Origin: Microtetraspora glauca
Lineage (GTDB): Bacteria > Actinomycetota > Actinomycetes > Streptomycetales > Streptomycetaceae
Assembly (NCBI GenBank): GCA_000721275.1
Contig: JOFO01000055.1
Location: forward strand, 1 to 34,615
DNA length: 34,615 nt
Direction: 5' to 3'
The notes under the pieces were generated by a model. The model was not told the origin of the DNA. It worked only from the letters and a program-made list of their open reading frames with translations, and ran no database searches. The position numbers and the translations under genes are program-made. This document shows positions 1-7,662 of this stretch, one piece after another (the stretch's first letter is position 1; each line of letters opens with the position of its first letter).

Positions 1-22
1 TCGGGGCCGGGCGGGTCGTCAT
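1..22 (-). CDS. start of a gene running off the left edge (partial)
   Basis: An ATG read leftwards from position 22 is preceded by GAGGAG at seven bases spacing, a strong Shine-Dalgarno sequence. Only the first seven codons (MTTRPAP) lie in the window, so no function can be given. The start is inferred from the ribosome binding site alone. Confidence 0.45.
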
Positions 23-322
23 GGCGGGGCTCCTCGGGGCCTGGGGAAGGCGGGGGTGGGGGTTTCGGTGACCGGGGCGGGCGGGGGGTCACCGCCGCGG
101 GGTCATGGCTCTGGACGGCCGTACACCCTGGTTCGACGGGCCGGCCCCCTCGGGCGATACGCCCCCGGCAGCGTGACCCGCGTCACCCGGCGCCCCTCCC
201 CCGCCGCCATCCGCATCCCGGGACGGGTGACCGATCCGTGGACCGGTGGTGCACGGGGGTGGGCTCTCGGGTGAGGATGCTGCGGACGGCCGGAGACGGG
301 CCGGGAGCGAGGAGAGACGACG
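23..322. other. intergenic region with clustered GTGAC/GTCAC inverted repeats
   Basis: No convincing gene lies here between the leftward partial gene and the STAS gene. There is a perfect 8-bp inverted repeat CGGTGACC/GGTCACCG at 66-73 and 87-94, and a second one GTGAC/GTCAC at 173-177 and 182-186. A further GTGACC lies near 227. The repeated half-site suggests a dimeric repressor or several operator sites serving the two divergent genes. The first repeat could instead be a hairpin. No clear -35/-10 pair was found. Confidence 0.35.
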
Positions 323-706
323 ATGACCATCGAGTGGCGCTACACCATCCACCCCGGCCTCGGTGTGCTCTCCTTGGCCGGTTTCCTCGGCCAGGAGGCC
401 GTCGGACGGTTCCAGGGGGCCGTCGGCTGGGCGCTCGCGCGCGGTACCGGGCCGGTCGTCCTCGACCTGACCGGGTTGCGCGGCTGGTCCGACGGCGGAC
501 GGCTCGCCGTGTCCGAGGCCGCGTCGCGGCTGGCCGCCGAGGGGCGCGGGCTGGAGCTCGCCGCCGTGCCGGCGGGCGGCGGTTTCGGCGACGGGCCGGT
601 GGCCATCGCGGTCCACGGCGACCTCGCCACCGCTCTCGCCGCCCACCGGGACCGGGGCGTCGAGGAACGCGCCTGGCGCAGCGACGCCTGGCCCGACGGC
701 GGCTGA
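323..706 (+). CDS. STAS-domain protein, anti-sigma factor antagonist-like
   Basis: The 127-residue product is a single STAS domain: alternating strands and helices with the core VVLDLTGLRGWSDGGRLAV at about residues 45-65. The serine of WSDGG sits where anti-sigma factor antagonists carry the residue phosphorylated by their kinase partner. In the family such proteins release a sigma factor by binding its anti-sigma factor in the cytoplasm, and streptomycetes have many. No cognate kinase or sigma gene is next to it, so it appears to be an orphan and its partner is unknown. The ATG is preceded by a GAGGAGA ribosome binding site. The gene converges on the acetyltransferase gene with a 24-base gap. 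Confidence 0.72.
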   Translation: MTIEWRYTIHPGLGVLSLAGFLGQEAVGRFQGAVGWALARGTGPVVLDLTGLRGWSDGGRLAVSEAASRLAAEGRGLELAAVPAGGGFGDGPVAIAVHGDLATALAAHRDRGVEERAWRSDAWPDGG

Positions 707-730
707 GGCAGGCCACGACAGGGTGGGCGT

Positions 731-1981
731 TCAGAACCAGTGCAGGCAGTGCGGCGGGCGGGCGGTCCGGAAGAGGGCGTCGGCGCGATCGGCCGCCTCC
801 GCGTGGTGGGCGCGTACGTGGCCGGCGCGGACCAGCGCGCTCGGGGCCGTACCGCCGAGGTAGACCGAGCCCAGGTCGCTGACGTCCAGCGACAGGTCGG
901 GCCGCCGGTCCGTGGGGACGCAGTCGGCCTTGCCGTCCCGGACGGTCAGCAAGTGGCGGCCGGACGTGCCGAGGAACGGGTCGTGGACGTCGAGGACGAG
1001 CTCCCCGTCGGCGAGCCAGCCGCGCGCGGTGAGCGCCGCCGGGACGTCCAGGATCCGCACCCACAGCCAGTCGGTGTCGTGGCTGACCTCGGCGGCGCGG
1101 TAGTCCGCGAACCGGTACCGCAGCGGATGACCGGGCGGCACGTGCTTGAGGACGATCTTCTCGGCCAGGTCGTGGTCGAGCGCGAACCGGGCCAGCGCGG
1201 CGAACACCGCGTCGTCGGCGGCGATGATCTCGTCGACCGTCAGCGTCCCGCCGTCGAGGGAGTACGAGGCGTACCCGTCCGGGCTTCCGTCGGCGCCCCG
1301 GTGGACGGCGACGTGACGCGGCGCCTTCGCGACCGGGGGCTGTCCGGCGCCGAGCGCCCACCAGCGGGGCGGCCGGGAGAGGGCGCCGGGCTGGGTGCGG
1401 CGGTAGTCGTCGTAGACCTCTTCGAGGACGGCGCCTGCATCGGCCCGCCGGACCAGTTCGACGGAGCCGGGGGCGGCTGCCGTGAGGTCCGGGGACGCCG
1501 GTCCCGAGGCGTCGCGCGGTACGCCTCGGGGAGCCGCGAACGCGCTCCGGTGGCGCGGGACGGTCATCCGCTGCGTGGAGGTCGCCGGTCCGTAGCCGAA
1601 CCTGCGGTAGATGACGGCCTCGGAGGCCAGCAGCACGGACAGGACCTCGCCCCGGGCCTTCAGCCCGGTGAGCTGATGCCGCATCATCGCGCTGAGCACG
1701 CCCTGCCGCCGGTGCGAGGGCAGCACGCCGACGGCGGTCACGCCGGCGACCGGGACGACGGTCCCGCCGGGCAGCGTGAGCTCGAAGGAGTACGCGCCCG
1801 AGGTGCCGACGGGCCGCCCGTCGGGAGCGACGGCGAGCAGGTTCCGGTCCATCTCCAGAGCAGCCCACCAGACGCCGCCGCCGTCCTCGCCCGGGGTCTC
1901 CGGGAACCGTCCGAAGGCGGCGTGCAGGGTGTCGACGAACACGCCGAGGTCGGCGTCGGTCGTGGGACGGATCTCTACCAC
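731..1981 (-). CDS. Eis-like GNAT N-acetyltransferase
   Basis: The 416-residue protein matches the Eis architecture: an N-terminal GNAT domain (VLPSHRRQGVLSAMMRHQL is the acetyl-CoA loop, about residues 75-95), a second divergent GNAT half, and a C-terminal SCP2-like domain. The YRRFGYG motif supplies the tyrosine used as general acid in Eis enzymes. The chain ends in phenylalanine, matching the mycobacterial enzyme whose C-terminal Phe carboxylate acts as base. Family members acetylate amines, including aminoglycosides, but the substrate here is unknown. I chose the GTG at 1981 because GAGGAGG lies just upstream; the open frame extends much further but is low-complexity there. It lies downstream of the VOC gene on the same strand, separated by 124 bases containing a strong hairpin. 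Confidence 0.85.
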   Translation of the reverse strand: MVEIRPTTDADLGVFVDTLHAAFGRFPETPGEDGGGVWWAALEMDRNLLAVAPDGRPVGTSGAYSFELTLPGGTVVPVAGVTAVGVLPSHRRQGVLSAMMRHQLTGLKARGEVLSVLLASEAVIYRRFGYGPATSTQRMTVPRHRSAFAAPRGVPRDASGPASPDLTAAAPGSVELVRRADAGAVLEEVYDDYRRTQPGALSRPPRWWALGAGQPPVAKAPRHVAVHRGADGSPDGYASYSLDGGTLTVDEIIAADDAVFAALARFALDHDLAEKIVLKHVPPGHPLRYRFADYRAAEVSHDTDWLWVRILDVPAALTARGWLADGELVLDVHDPFLGTSGRHLLTVRDGKADCVPTDRRPDLSLDVSDLGSVYLGGTAPSALVRAGHVRAHHAEAADRADALFRTARPPHCLHWF

Positions 1982-2000
1982 CGGGGGCCTCCTCAGGTGT

Positions 2001-2028
2001 GCCCGCGCGGCCCGTGTGCCGCGCGGGC
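2001..2028 (-). terminator. 11-bp perfect hairpin between VOC and Eis-like genes
   Basis: GCCCGCGCGGC at 2001-2011 pairs perfectly with GCCGCGCGGGC at 2018-2028 around a six-base loop. It lies downstream of the VOC stop and 20 bases before the acetyltransferase start, so it may end the VOC transcript or act in the leader of the acetyltransferase mRNA. No clear U-run follows on the minus strand, so a terminator role is uncertain. Confidence 0.45.
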
Positions 2029-2066
2029 CTTTCGTACGGCTCACGCTGCCCCTGTGCCGCGCGCCC

Positions 2067-2105
2067 CGCATCCGTATGCGTACGCGTATCCGCATCCGCA
2101 TCCGC
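2067..2105. repeat. degenerate hexamer tandem repeat (CATCCG/CGTATC)
   Basis: About 39 bases consist of near-identical six-base units, with clear CGCATC units at the right end and variants (CGTATG, CGTATC) in the middle. It abuts the stop codon of the VOC gene at 2106. Such short repeats can change copy number by slippage. No function is evident. Confidence 0.5.
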
Positions 2106-2537
2106 TCAGTCGAGGCAGAACTCGTTGCCCTCGACGTCCCGCATGTTGATGCAGGACTCGTTGACGCCGTCGGCGTACAGCGTCCGGTCGTGGACCGCGC
2201 CGAGCGCGACCAGGCGGGCGCACTCCGCCTCCAGCGCGGCCAGGCGCTCCGCGCCGACGAGGCCGGTGCCGACGCGCACGTCGAGGTGGACCCGGTTCTT
2301 GACGGTCTTGCCCTCGGGGACGCGCTGGAAGGAGAGCCGCGGTTCGTCGCCGACCGGGTCGATGGCGGCCCAGTCCGCGCCCCGCCGCCCGGGCTCGGCG
2401 GCGTCGAACTCCGCCCAGGAGGCGAACCCCTCGGGCGCCGGCGGCACGTCGTGCCCGAGCACCGCACGCCAGAAGCGCGCGACCCGTTCCGGTTCCGCGC
2501 AGTCGAAGGTGATCTGGAGCTTCTTGATCGACGGCAT
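2106..2537 (-). CDS. single-domain VOC (glyoxalase-like) protein
   Basis: The 143-residue protein has the vicinal-oxygen-chelate fold pattern: MPSIKKLQITFDCAEPERVA opens the first beta-alpha-beta unit with RFWRAVLG as its helix, and NRVHLDVRV opens the second, ending in DVEGNEFCLD. This resembles the Glyoxalase_6-type families that bind small molecules or divalent metal. Substrate is unknown. The ATG at 2537 has no Shine-Dalgarno sequence, but TATGAT lies six bases upstream, so translation from a leaderless mRNA is likely. The acetyltransferase gene follows on the same strand. Confidence 0.82.
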   Translation of the reverse strand: MPSIKKLQITFDCAEPERVARFWRAVLGHDVPPAPEGFASWAEFDAAEPGRRGADWAAIDPVGDEPRLSFQRVPEGKTVKNRVHLDVRVGTGLVGAERLAALEAECARLVALGAVHDRTLYADGVNESCINMRDVEGNEFCLD

Positions 2538-2543
2538 CCGGCC

Positions 2544-2549
2544 ATCATA
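2544..2549 (-). promoter_or_regulatory. -10 element of a probable leaderless promoter
   Basis: TATGAT on the minus strand ends six bases before the VOC ATG, placing the transcription start at or next to the start codon. No good -35 element is visible 16-18 bases upstream. The absence of a ribosome binding site supports a leaderless transcript. Confidence 0.4.
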
Positions 2550-2678
2550 GGGAGGGCGTTCCTCCGGCGCCTCTGGATATGTGCGCCCTGGCCGGAGGGT
2601 GAGGATACGGCCCCAACTCGCAGTGCCGGAAACGGGCTTGGGCCACGGCGAGCGAAACAGGCCGCCGGCCACGGCGCT

Positions 2679-2689
2679 CCCCCCCCCCC
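2679..2689 (+). repeat. eleven-base poly-C tract
   Basis: A run of eleven C follows GCT in the intergenic region upstream of the pectate lyase promoter. It lies outside any predicted gene. It may vary in length by slippage or be a sequencing artefact. Confidence 0.8.
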
Positions 2690-2728
2690 GTCGTTCACAC
2701 CCATGAACACCCTTCACGTACGCGCATA

Positions 2729-2758
2729 TTGACGTGTCTCCGACACTCCCCCTAGCGT
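2729..2758 (+). promoter_or_regulatory. promoter of the pectate lyase gene
   Basis: TTGACG (2729-2734) and TAGCGT (2753-2758) are separated by 18 bases and match the streptomycete housekeeping sigma consensus. The predicted transcription start is near 2765, immediately before the palindromic operator and about 67 bases before the start codon. Confidence 0.65.
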
Positions 2759-2774
2759 CGGCGCCAGCACTCCA

Positions 2775-2786
2775 GAAAGCGCTTTC
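2775..2786. promoter_or_regulatory. LacI-family-type operator
   Basis: GAAAGCGCTTTC is a perfect 12-bp palindrome with the central GCGC typical of LacI/GalR-family operators. It lies about ten bases downstream of the predicted transcription start, a position where a repressor would block initiation or clearance. No LacI-family gene is in the window, so the regulator would act from elsewhere. Confidence 0.6.
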
Positions 2787-2831
2787 CCCCTCCTCCCGTG
2801 TCCGAGCCGCATCCCCCACCAGGAGACACCG

Positions 2832-4430
2832 ATGCGCACGAAGCGCACGAAGCGCACCCCTTCCCTCGCCCTGAGCGCGGCCCTCGCCGCAGGCACCCTC
2901 GCCGCGTTGTCAGGCGCCGGTACCGCCCAGGCCGCGACCGCCCGGTACGAGGCCGAGGTCTCGCCCGCCGTCTGCACCGGCACCATCGACTCCGACTGGA
3001 CCGGGTACTCCGGCAGCGGGTTCTGCAACGGCACCAACGCCGTCGGCGCCCACGCGCAGTTCACCGTCACGGCGCCCGCCGCCGGGAGCGCGACGCTCAC
3101 CGTGCGGTACGCCAACGGGACGACGGCCGACCGCCCGGCCTCCGTCGTGGTCAACGGGTCGACCGTCGCCGCCTCGGCCTCCTTCGCGCCGACCGGTACG
3201 TGGACGGGCTGGACGTCCCGGACGTTCACCGTGCCGGTCGCGGCCGGCGCCAACACCGTACGCCTCTCGCCGACGACGGCCGCCGGGCTGCCCAACGTCG
3301 ACCACGTCGAGCTGAGCACCGCCGACTCCCCCGCCCCGTCCGGCCCCGCCCTCTACGTCTCCCCCACCGGCACCGCGGGCGCCTCCGGCACCCAGGCCGA
3401 CCCGACGACTCTCGCCTCCGCGATCACCCGGATCGGCGCCGGCGGCACGATCTACCTGCGCGGCGGCACGTACGCGCACACCACCACCGTCACGGTCGCC
3501 CCGGGCAACAACGGCACCGCCGCCGCCCGCAAGACGATCGCCGCCTACCCGGGCGAGACGCCGGTGCTCGACTTCTCCGCGATGGCCGAGGCGTCGTCCA
3601 ACCGCGGGCTCGCCCTGAACGGCAACCACTGGCACGTGAAGGGCCTGATCGTGCAGCGCGCCGGCGACAACGGCATCTACGTCGGCGGCAGCGACAACGT
3701 CATCGAGCGCACGGTCACCCGCTTCAACCGGGACACCGGGCTCCAGCTCGGCCGGATCGCCTCCACGACCCCGCGCGACCAGTGGCCGGCCCGCAACCTC
3801 ATGGTGAGCGTCGAGTCGCACGACAACGCCGACACGGCCGGCGAGAACGCCGACGGCTTCGCCGCGAAGCTGACGACCGGGCCGGGGAACGTCTTCCGGT
3901 ACGCGGTCGCCCACCACAACATCGACGACGGCTGGGACCTCTACACCAAGCCGGACACCGGCCCGATCGACCCGGTGACGATCGAGTACTCCCTCGCGTA
4001 CACCAACGGCACCCTCTCCGACGGCACCGTGAACGCGAACGGCGACCGCAACGGCTACAAGCTCGGCGGGGAGTCCATCGCCGTCGACCACGTCGTACGG
4101 CGGAGCATCGCCTACCGCAACGGCAAGCACGGCTTCACGTACAACAGCAACCCGGGCTCGCTGAAGGTCTCCGAGAACATCTCGGTCGACAACGCGCAGC
4201 GCAACTTCACCTTCGAGGCCGGTACGTCGGTCTTCCGGGGCAACACCTCGTGCCGCAGCACCAGTTCGGGAACCAATGACAAGCTGGTGGGCGACGCGGA
4301 CGGCACGAACCAGTTCTGGACCGGCACGAACGGCTCGCGCTGCGCGGCCTACAGCGGCGCCCTCGGCTGGTCGTTCGCGCCGGACGGTTCGCTCGCCGCC
4401 ACCTTCGGGGGTCGTCCCGTCACCTGGTGA
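2832..4430 (+). CDS. secreted polysaccharide lyase family 9 pectate lyase with N-terminal CBM
   Basis: The 532-residue protein would cleave pectate by beta-elimination outside the cell. Residues 1-34 are a signal peptide (basic start, hydrophobic core, cleavage after AQA). Residues 37-163 form a CBM6/35-like beta-sandwich beginning RYEAE. Residues 175-532 form a right-handed parallel beta-helix. Asp341, Asp365, Asp366 and Asp369 (in ENADGF and NIDDGWD) have exactly the spacing of the four calcium ligands of Erwinia Pel9A, and Lys410 in NGYKLGG fits its catalytic lysine. AGGAGA precedes the ATG. The first codons contain nine-base tandem repeats encoding RTKRTKRT. Promoter and LacI-type operator lie upstream, suggesting sugar-responsive repression. 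It is an isolated transcription unit closed by a strong hairpin. Confidence 0.88.
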   Translation: MRTKRTKRTPSLALSAALAAGTLAALSGAGTAQAATARYEAEVSPAVCTGTIDSDWTGYSGSGFCNGTNAVGAHAQFTVTAPAAGSATLTVRYANGTTADRPASVVVNGSTVAASASFAPTGTWTGWTSRTFTVPVAAGANTVRLSPTTAAGLPNVDHVELSTADSPAPSGPALYVSPTGTAGASGTQADPTTLASAITRIGAGGTIYLRGGTYAHTTTVTVAPGNNGTAAARKTIAAYPGETPVLDFSAMAEASSNRGLALNGNHWHVKGLIVQRAGDNGIYVGGSDNVIERTVTRFNRDTGLQLGRIASTTPRDQWPARNLMVSVESHDNADTAGENADGFAAKLTTGPGNVFRYAVAHHNIDDGWDLYTKPDTGPIDPVTIEYSLAYTNGTLSDGTVNANGDRNGYKLGGESIAVDHVVRRSIAYRNGKHGFTYNSNPGSLKVSENISVDNAQRNFTFEAGTSVFRGNTSCRSTSSGTNDKLVGDADGTNQFWTGTNGSRCAAYSGALGWSFAPDGSLAATFGGRPVTW

Positions 4431-4442
4431 TCCGCCGACCGT

Positions 4443-4488
4443 GAACTGCGCGCCCGTGCCGGTCCGTTCAGGCGCGGGCGCGCAGTTC
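4443..4488. terminator. bidirectional terminator overlapping the HAD gene end
   Basis: GAACTGCGCGCCCG at 4443-4456 pairs perfectly with 4475-4488, a 14-bp stem with an 18-base loop. It separates the convergent pectate lyase and HAD genes. The right arm encodes part of the last residues of the HAD protein (RELRARA) and its stop codon lies in the loop. There is no strong U-tract, as is usual in high-GC actinobacteria. Confidence 0.7.
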
Positions 4489-5118
4489 TCTGCCGAGGGC
4501 GTACGCGGCGCGCAGGTCGTCGCCCTCGTATCCGGCGCCGGCCAGCGCGCGCAGCGCCGGGGAGGCGTTGACGGCGACGGTGTGCCGCAGGACGGAGAAG
4601 AGCGGCACGTCGGAGCCGGAGTCGCCGTAGGCGACGCAGGAGTCCCGGTCGAGGCCGAGGGCGGTGCGGAGCCGGTCGACGGCGGTCACCTTGTCCTGCG
4701 GGACGAGGATCCGCGCGGGGTCGAGCGCCGCCCGGAACGGCGGCGGCGGGAAGCCGGACGCCACCACGTCGTCGACGCCGAGGCCGCGGAGCCGTTCGGC
4801 GAAGAAGTCCGGCGACATGGTGACGACGACGGCCCGGTCGCCGCGCTCGCGGATGTCCGCAAGGACCTCCGCGAGCCCGCCGATCCACGGCGCCCCGTCG
4901 AAGGCCGCGGCGACGACGCCCGGCGTCAGCTCCCGCCACAGCCCGTGCAGCGCGGCGGCGAACCCCCGCGTGTCGATGCCGCCCGCCGCGAACGCGACCT
5001 CCAGCGCCCGCAGTTCGTCCAGGCAGCCGAGCCGCGCGGCGATCTCCAGACTGGCCGAGGTGTCCCTCAGCAGCGTGCCGTCCATGTCGAAGACGTGCAG
5101 CAGCCGTCCGTCCTTCAC
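4468..5118 (-). CDS. HAD-superfamily phosphatase (SerB-like type IB)
   Basis: The 216-residue protein has all HAD motifs. Motif I is VFDMDGTLL with nucleophile Asp11 and acid/base Asp13. Motif II is VVVTMSPDFF (about residue 97). Lys in VPQDKVTAV is motif III, and YGDSGSDVPLF supplies the acidic motif IV residues. The helical cap between motifs I and II fits subclass IB, which includes phosphoserine phosphatases and related enzymes. The substrate cannot be assigned. A GGAGGGAG ribosome binding site lies five bases before the GTG start. The gene diverges from the IclR regulator across 163 bases. Confidence 0.85.
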   Translation of the reverse strand: MKDGRLLHVFDMDGTLLRDTSASLEIAARLGCLDELRALEVAFAAGGIDTRGFAAALHGLWRELTPGVVAAAFDGAPWIGGLAEVLADIRERGDRAVVVTMSPDFFAERLRGLGVDDVVASGFPPPPFRAALDPARILVPQDKVTAVDRLRTALGLDRDSCVAYGDSGSDVPLFSVLRHTVAVNASPALRALAGAGYEGDDLRAAYALGRELRARA

Positions 5119-5281
5119 CGCGTCTCCCTCCGGGTCCGGGGATCAGCGTACGGCGCGACCCCGGCGGTTCGCCGGGCCCTCCGGACCCCGGCCCGGACCG
5201 CCCATGCGACCGCCCGCTCCCGGAAGGGCCTGCGCCGGGCGCGCCGGGTACGGTCGTGCCGCGAGGACGAGGGAGGCGGAC

Positions 5282-6859
5282 ATGGCGGTCGTACGGCCCG
5301 ACGAGGTGGTGGGGCCCCTGGAACGGGGGGTCGCCGTGCTGCGGGCCGTCGTCGACGGCGGCGGACGGCGCGGGGTCGGGGAGGTGGCGCGGGCGACCGG
5401 GCTCGCGCGGGCCACCGTGGACCGGGTCGCCACCACGCTCACCGTCCTCGGGGTGCTGCGCGCCGAGGGGCGCGATCTGGTGCTCGCGCCGGGTGCCGCC
5501 GAGCTCGGCAACGCTTATCTGGACTTCTGCGGGCTGCCCGCCCTTCTCGGGCCGCACGTGGCCGCGCTCGCCGAGGAGGCCGACGCGCCCGTGTCGCTCG
5601 CCGTCGCGGACGGGGACGGGGTCCGCTTCCTCACGCAGGCGTCCCGGCGGCGCGCCATGGCGATCTCGTTCCGGCCCGGCGACCTGCTGCCCGCCGAACG
5701 CTGCGCGCCCGGCGCCCTGTTCGCCGCCGGCTGGGATGAGGAGCGGTTCGCCGCGTGGCGGGAGCGGCACCCCGGCGACGTCGGGTTCCCGGCGCGGGTG
5801 CGGGAGGCCCGCGAGCGGGGGGTGGCCGTCGACGACCAGCTGATCGAGCCGGGGCTGGTGGCCGTCGCCCTGCCCGTACGGGACCCGGCGGGGGCCGTCG
5901 TGTGCGCGGTCAGCGTCGTCAGCCACACCAGCCGGCACGACGCCGCCGCCCTGGAGGCGCTGGTCCTCGCCCCGCTGGCCCGGACCGTCGCGGCGATGGA
6001 GGCCGCGCTCGCCTCGGGGCGGGGAGGTGCGCGCGCCGCCGGACCGGCCCACTCGCGCGCGCTCAAGGAGGAGTTGGGGTCGGGCTACCTCCAGTCGCTG
6101 GCCCGGGGGCTCGACGTGCTGCGCGCCTTCGGAGCCGTACGCGGGCCGGCGCGGCTCACGGATCTCGCCGCGCTCGCCGGGCTGCCCCGGGCGACCGCCC
6201 GGCGGTCGCTGATCACGCTGTGCCACTTGGGGTACGTCCGGGAGGAGGCCGGGGGGTTCGTGCTGCTCCCCCGGGTCCTCGGACTCGGCCACGCCCTGCT
6301 GTCCGCCCTCACCCTCCCGGAGATCGCCACGCCGCACCTCGTCCGGCTGGTGCGTGCGGTGCGCGAGTCCGCTTCGGTGGCGGTGCTGGACGGCGACGAC
6401 ATCCGGTACGTGGCCCGGGTGGCGGGCAGTCGCGTGATGCACATCGACATCGTCGTGGGCACCCGCCTGCCCGCGTACGCCACCTCGATGGGGCGGGTGC
6501 TGCTCGGCGCCCTGCCCGGGGCCGAGCGGGACGCGCGGCTGGCGCGGATCACCCCGGAGGCCCTGACCCCCCGGACCCTCACCGGGCCCGCGGAGCTGCG
6601 GGAGGCCGTGGCGGAGACCGCCGGGCGCGGGTTCGGATGGGTGGAGGAGGAGCTGGAGGAGGGGCTGCGGTCGGTCGCGGTGCCGGTCCGCGACGGCACC
6701 GGCCGGGTGGTCGCGGCACTCAACGTGGCGCTGCACGCGGGCCGTTGCGCCCCGGAGGAGAGCCTGGCGGTCCTGCTGCCGCAGCTGCGGGAGACCGCCG
6801 GCCGGATCTCGGCGGACCTGGCGGCGGTGGGCCGCCACGCCGCCGTCCCCACCGGCTGA
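5282..6859 (+). CDS. tandem-fused double IclR-family transcriptional regulator (PcaR-like C-terminal half)
   Basis: The 525-residue protein contains two complete IclR units. Unit one has a winged helix at about 10-70 (GVGEVARATGLARATVDRVA) and an effector domain at about 80-240. Unit two has a winged helix at about 268-330 (LTDLAALAGLPRATARRSL) and an effector domain to the end. An ordinary IclR protein is about 250 residues. The second unit resembles the PcaR/PcaU/PobR branch that senses aromatic-pathway intermediates; the first is more divergent. A fused pseudo-dimer may bind asymmetric operators. No aromatic catabolic genes are adjacent. The ATG at 5282 follows GGGAGG at five bases. A possible -10 TACGGT lies at 5249-5254 with no clear -35. 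Confidence 0.85.
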   Translation: MAVVRPDEVVGPLERGVAVLRAVVDGGGRRGVGEVARATGLARATVDRVATTLTVLGVLRAEGRDLVLAPGAAELGNAYLDFCGLPALLGPHVAALAEEADAPVSLAVADGDGVRFLTQASRRRAMAISFRPGDLLPAERCAPGALFAAGWDEERFAAWRERHPGDVGFPARVREARERGVAVDDQLIEPGLVAVALPVRDPAGAVVCAVSVVSHTSRHDAAALEALVLAPLARTVAAMEAALASGRGGARAAGPAHSRALKEELGSGYLQSLARGLDVLRAFGAVRGPARLTDLAALAGLPRATARRSLITLCHLGYVREEAGGFVLLPRVLGLGHALLSALTLPEIATPHLVRLVRAVRESASVAVLDGDDIRYVARVAGSRVMHIDIVVGTRLPAYATSMGRVLLGALPGAERDARLARITPEALTPRTLTGPAELREAVAETAGRGFGWVEEELEEGLRSVAVPVRDGTGRVVAALNVALHAGRCAPEESLAVLLPQLRETAGRISADLAAVGRHAAVPTG

Positions 6860-6889
6860 GCCTGCCCGGTCCCGGTGCGGCGCGCCCGG

Positions 6890-7654
6890 TCACGCCTCGC
6901 GGTGGCCGGTAGCCGCGCCCGCGGCGTCGTCGTGGCGGTCCGGTGCGGGCGGTCCGGCGGCGGGGTGGAGGGCCGCCGCAGCGGCGAGCGTCAGTTCCAG
7001 GGCGAAGGGGTAGCCGCTGTCGCGCATCTCGGCGGCGAGGAGGGGATAGGTGGCGGCGATGTGCGGGTGGGTGTCGGCGGGAAGACGGCCGTAGACCTGG
7101 TGCCAGACCTCGGTGTCCGCCTCGCGCGCGACCGGCGGCATCGCCCCGGCTGCCGCGTCCTGGGCGGCGAAGGCCAGTGCCTGGTCGACGAAGGCGTGGT
7201 AGATCCGGACCGCCAGGGCGTCCGGGAAGCCGCCGTCCCGCAGGATGCCGAGGATGTTCTCGACCGCCCGCGTCTCGTGGGCGCGGCCGGTCGTGCGGTG
7301 CGCGGCGAGGAGGGCGGCCTGGGGCTGGGCCACGTACGCGGCGTGGATGCGCAGGCCCAGGGCGCGCAGGTCGGCGCGCCAGTCGCCAGTCGGCTCCCAG
7401 CCCTCCTGGGCCCGCCCGATGACCTCGTCGGCGATCGCGAGGAGCAGGGCGTCGGTGTTGCGGAAGTACCGGTAGAGGGCGCTGGGGTCGGCGCCGAGGG
7501 CCGCGCCCAGCCGGCGTACGGAGAGGGCTGCGGCGCCGTGCTGGGCGACCAGGCGCAGCGCGGTGTCGACGATGAGCCGTTCGGAGAGGACGGCGCCCTG
7601 CTTGGTGGGGCGGCGGCGCTGCCGGTTTCCTTCGGGTACGACGCGTGCGGACAT
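6890..7654 (-). CDS. TetR-family transcriptional regulator
   Basis: The 254-residue protein has a TetR helix-turn-helix at about residues 25-70 (LSVRRLGAALGADPSALYRYFR) and a helical ligand-binding C-terminal domain, with a low-complexity A/P-rich tail. It is divergent from the amidohydrolase gene. A perfect 19-bp inverted repeat with TetR-operator geometry lies in the promoter region 14 bases upstream of its start, so it probably represses itself and may control the amidohydrolase. The ATG sits eight bases from a good -10, giving a transcript with almost no leader. It converges on the IclR gene with a 30-base gap. Confidence 0.88.
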   Translation of the reverse strand: MSARVVPEGNRQRRRPTKQGAVLSERLIVDTALRLVAQHGAAALSVRRLGAALGADPSALYRYFRNTDALLLAIADEVIGRAQEGWEPTGDWRADLRALGLRIHAAYVAQPQAALLAAHRTTGRAHETRAVENILGILRDGGFPDALAVRIYHAFVDQALAFAAQDAAAGAMPPVAREADTEVWHQVYGRLPADTHPHIAATYPLLAAEMRDSGYPFALELTLAAAAALHPAAGPPAPDRHDDAAGAATGHREA

Positions 7655-7662
7655 GGCCGGGG

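Noticed and set aside
183..1868. Long minus-strand open frame overlapping the acetyltransferase
   Set aside because: Extremely arginine- and proline-rich translation; it is a frame shadow of the real gene produced by the high GC content.
2798..4279. Plus-strand frame overlapping the pectate lyase
   Set aside because: Arg-rich low-complexity product in the wrong codon-position GC pattern; the overlapping frame has a signal peptide and conserved catalytic residues.
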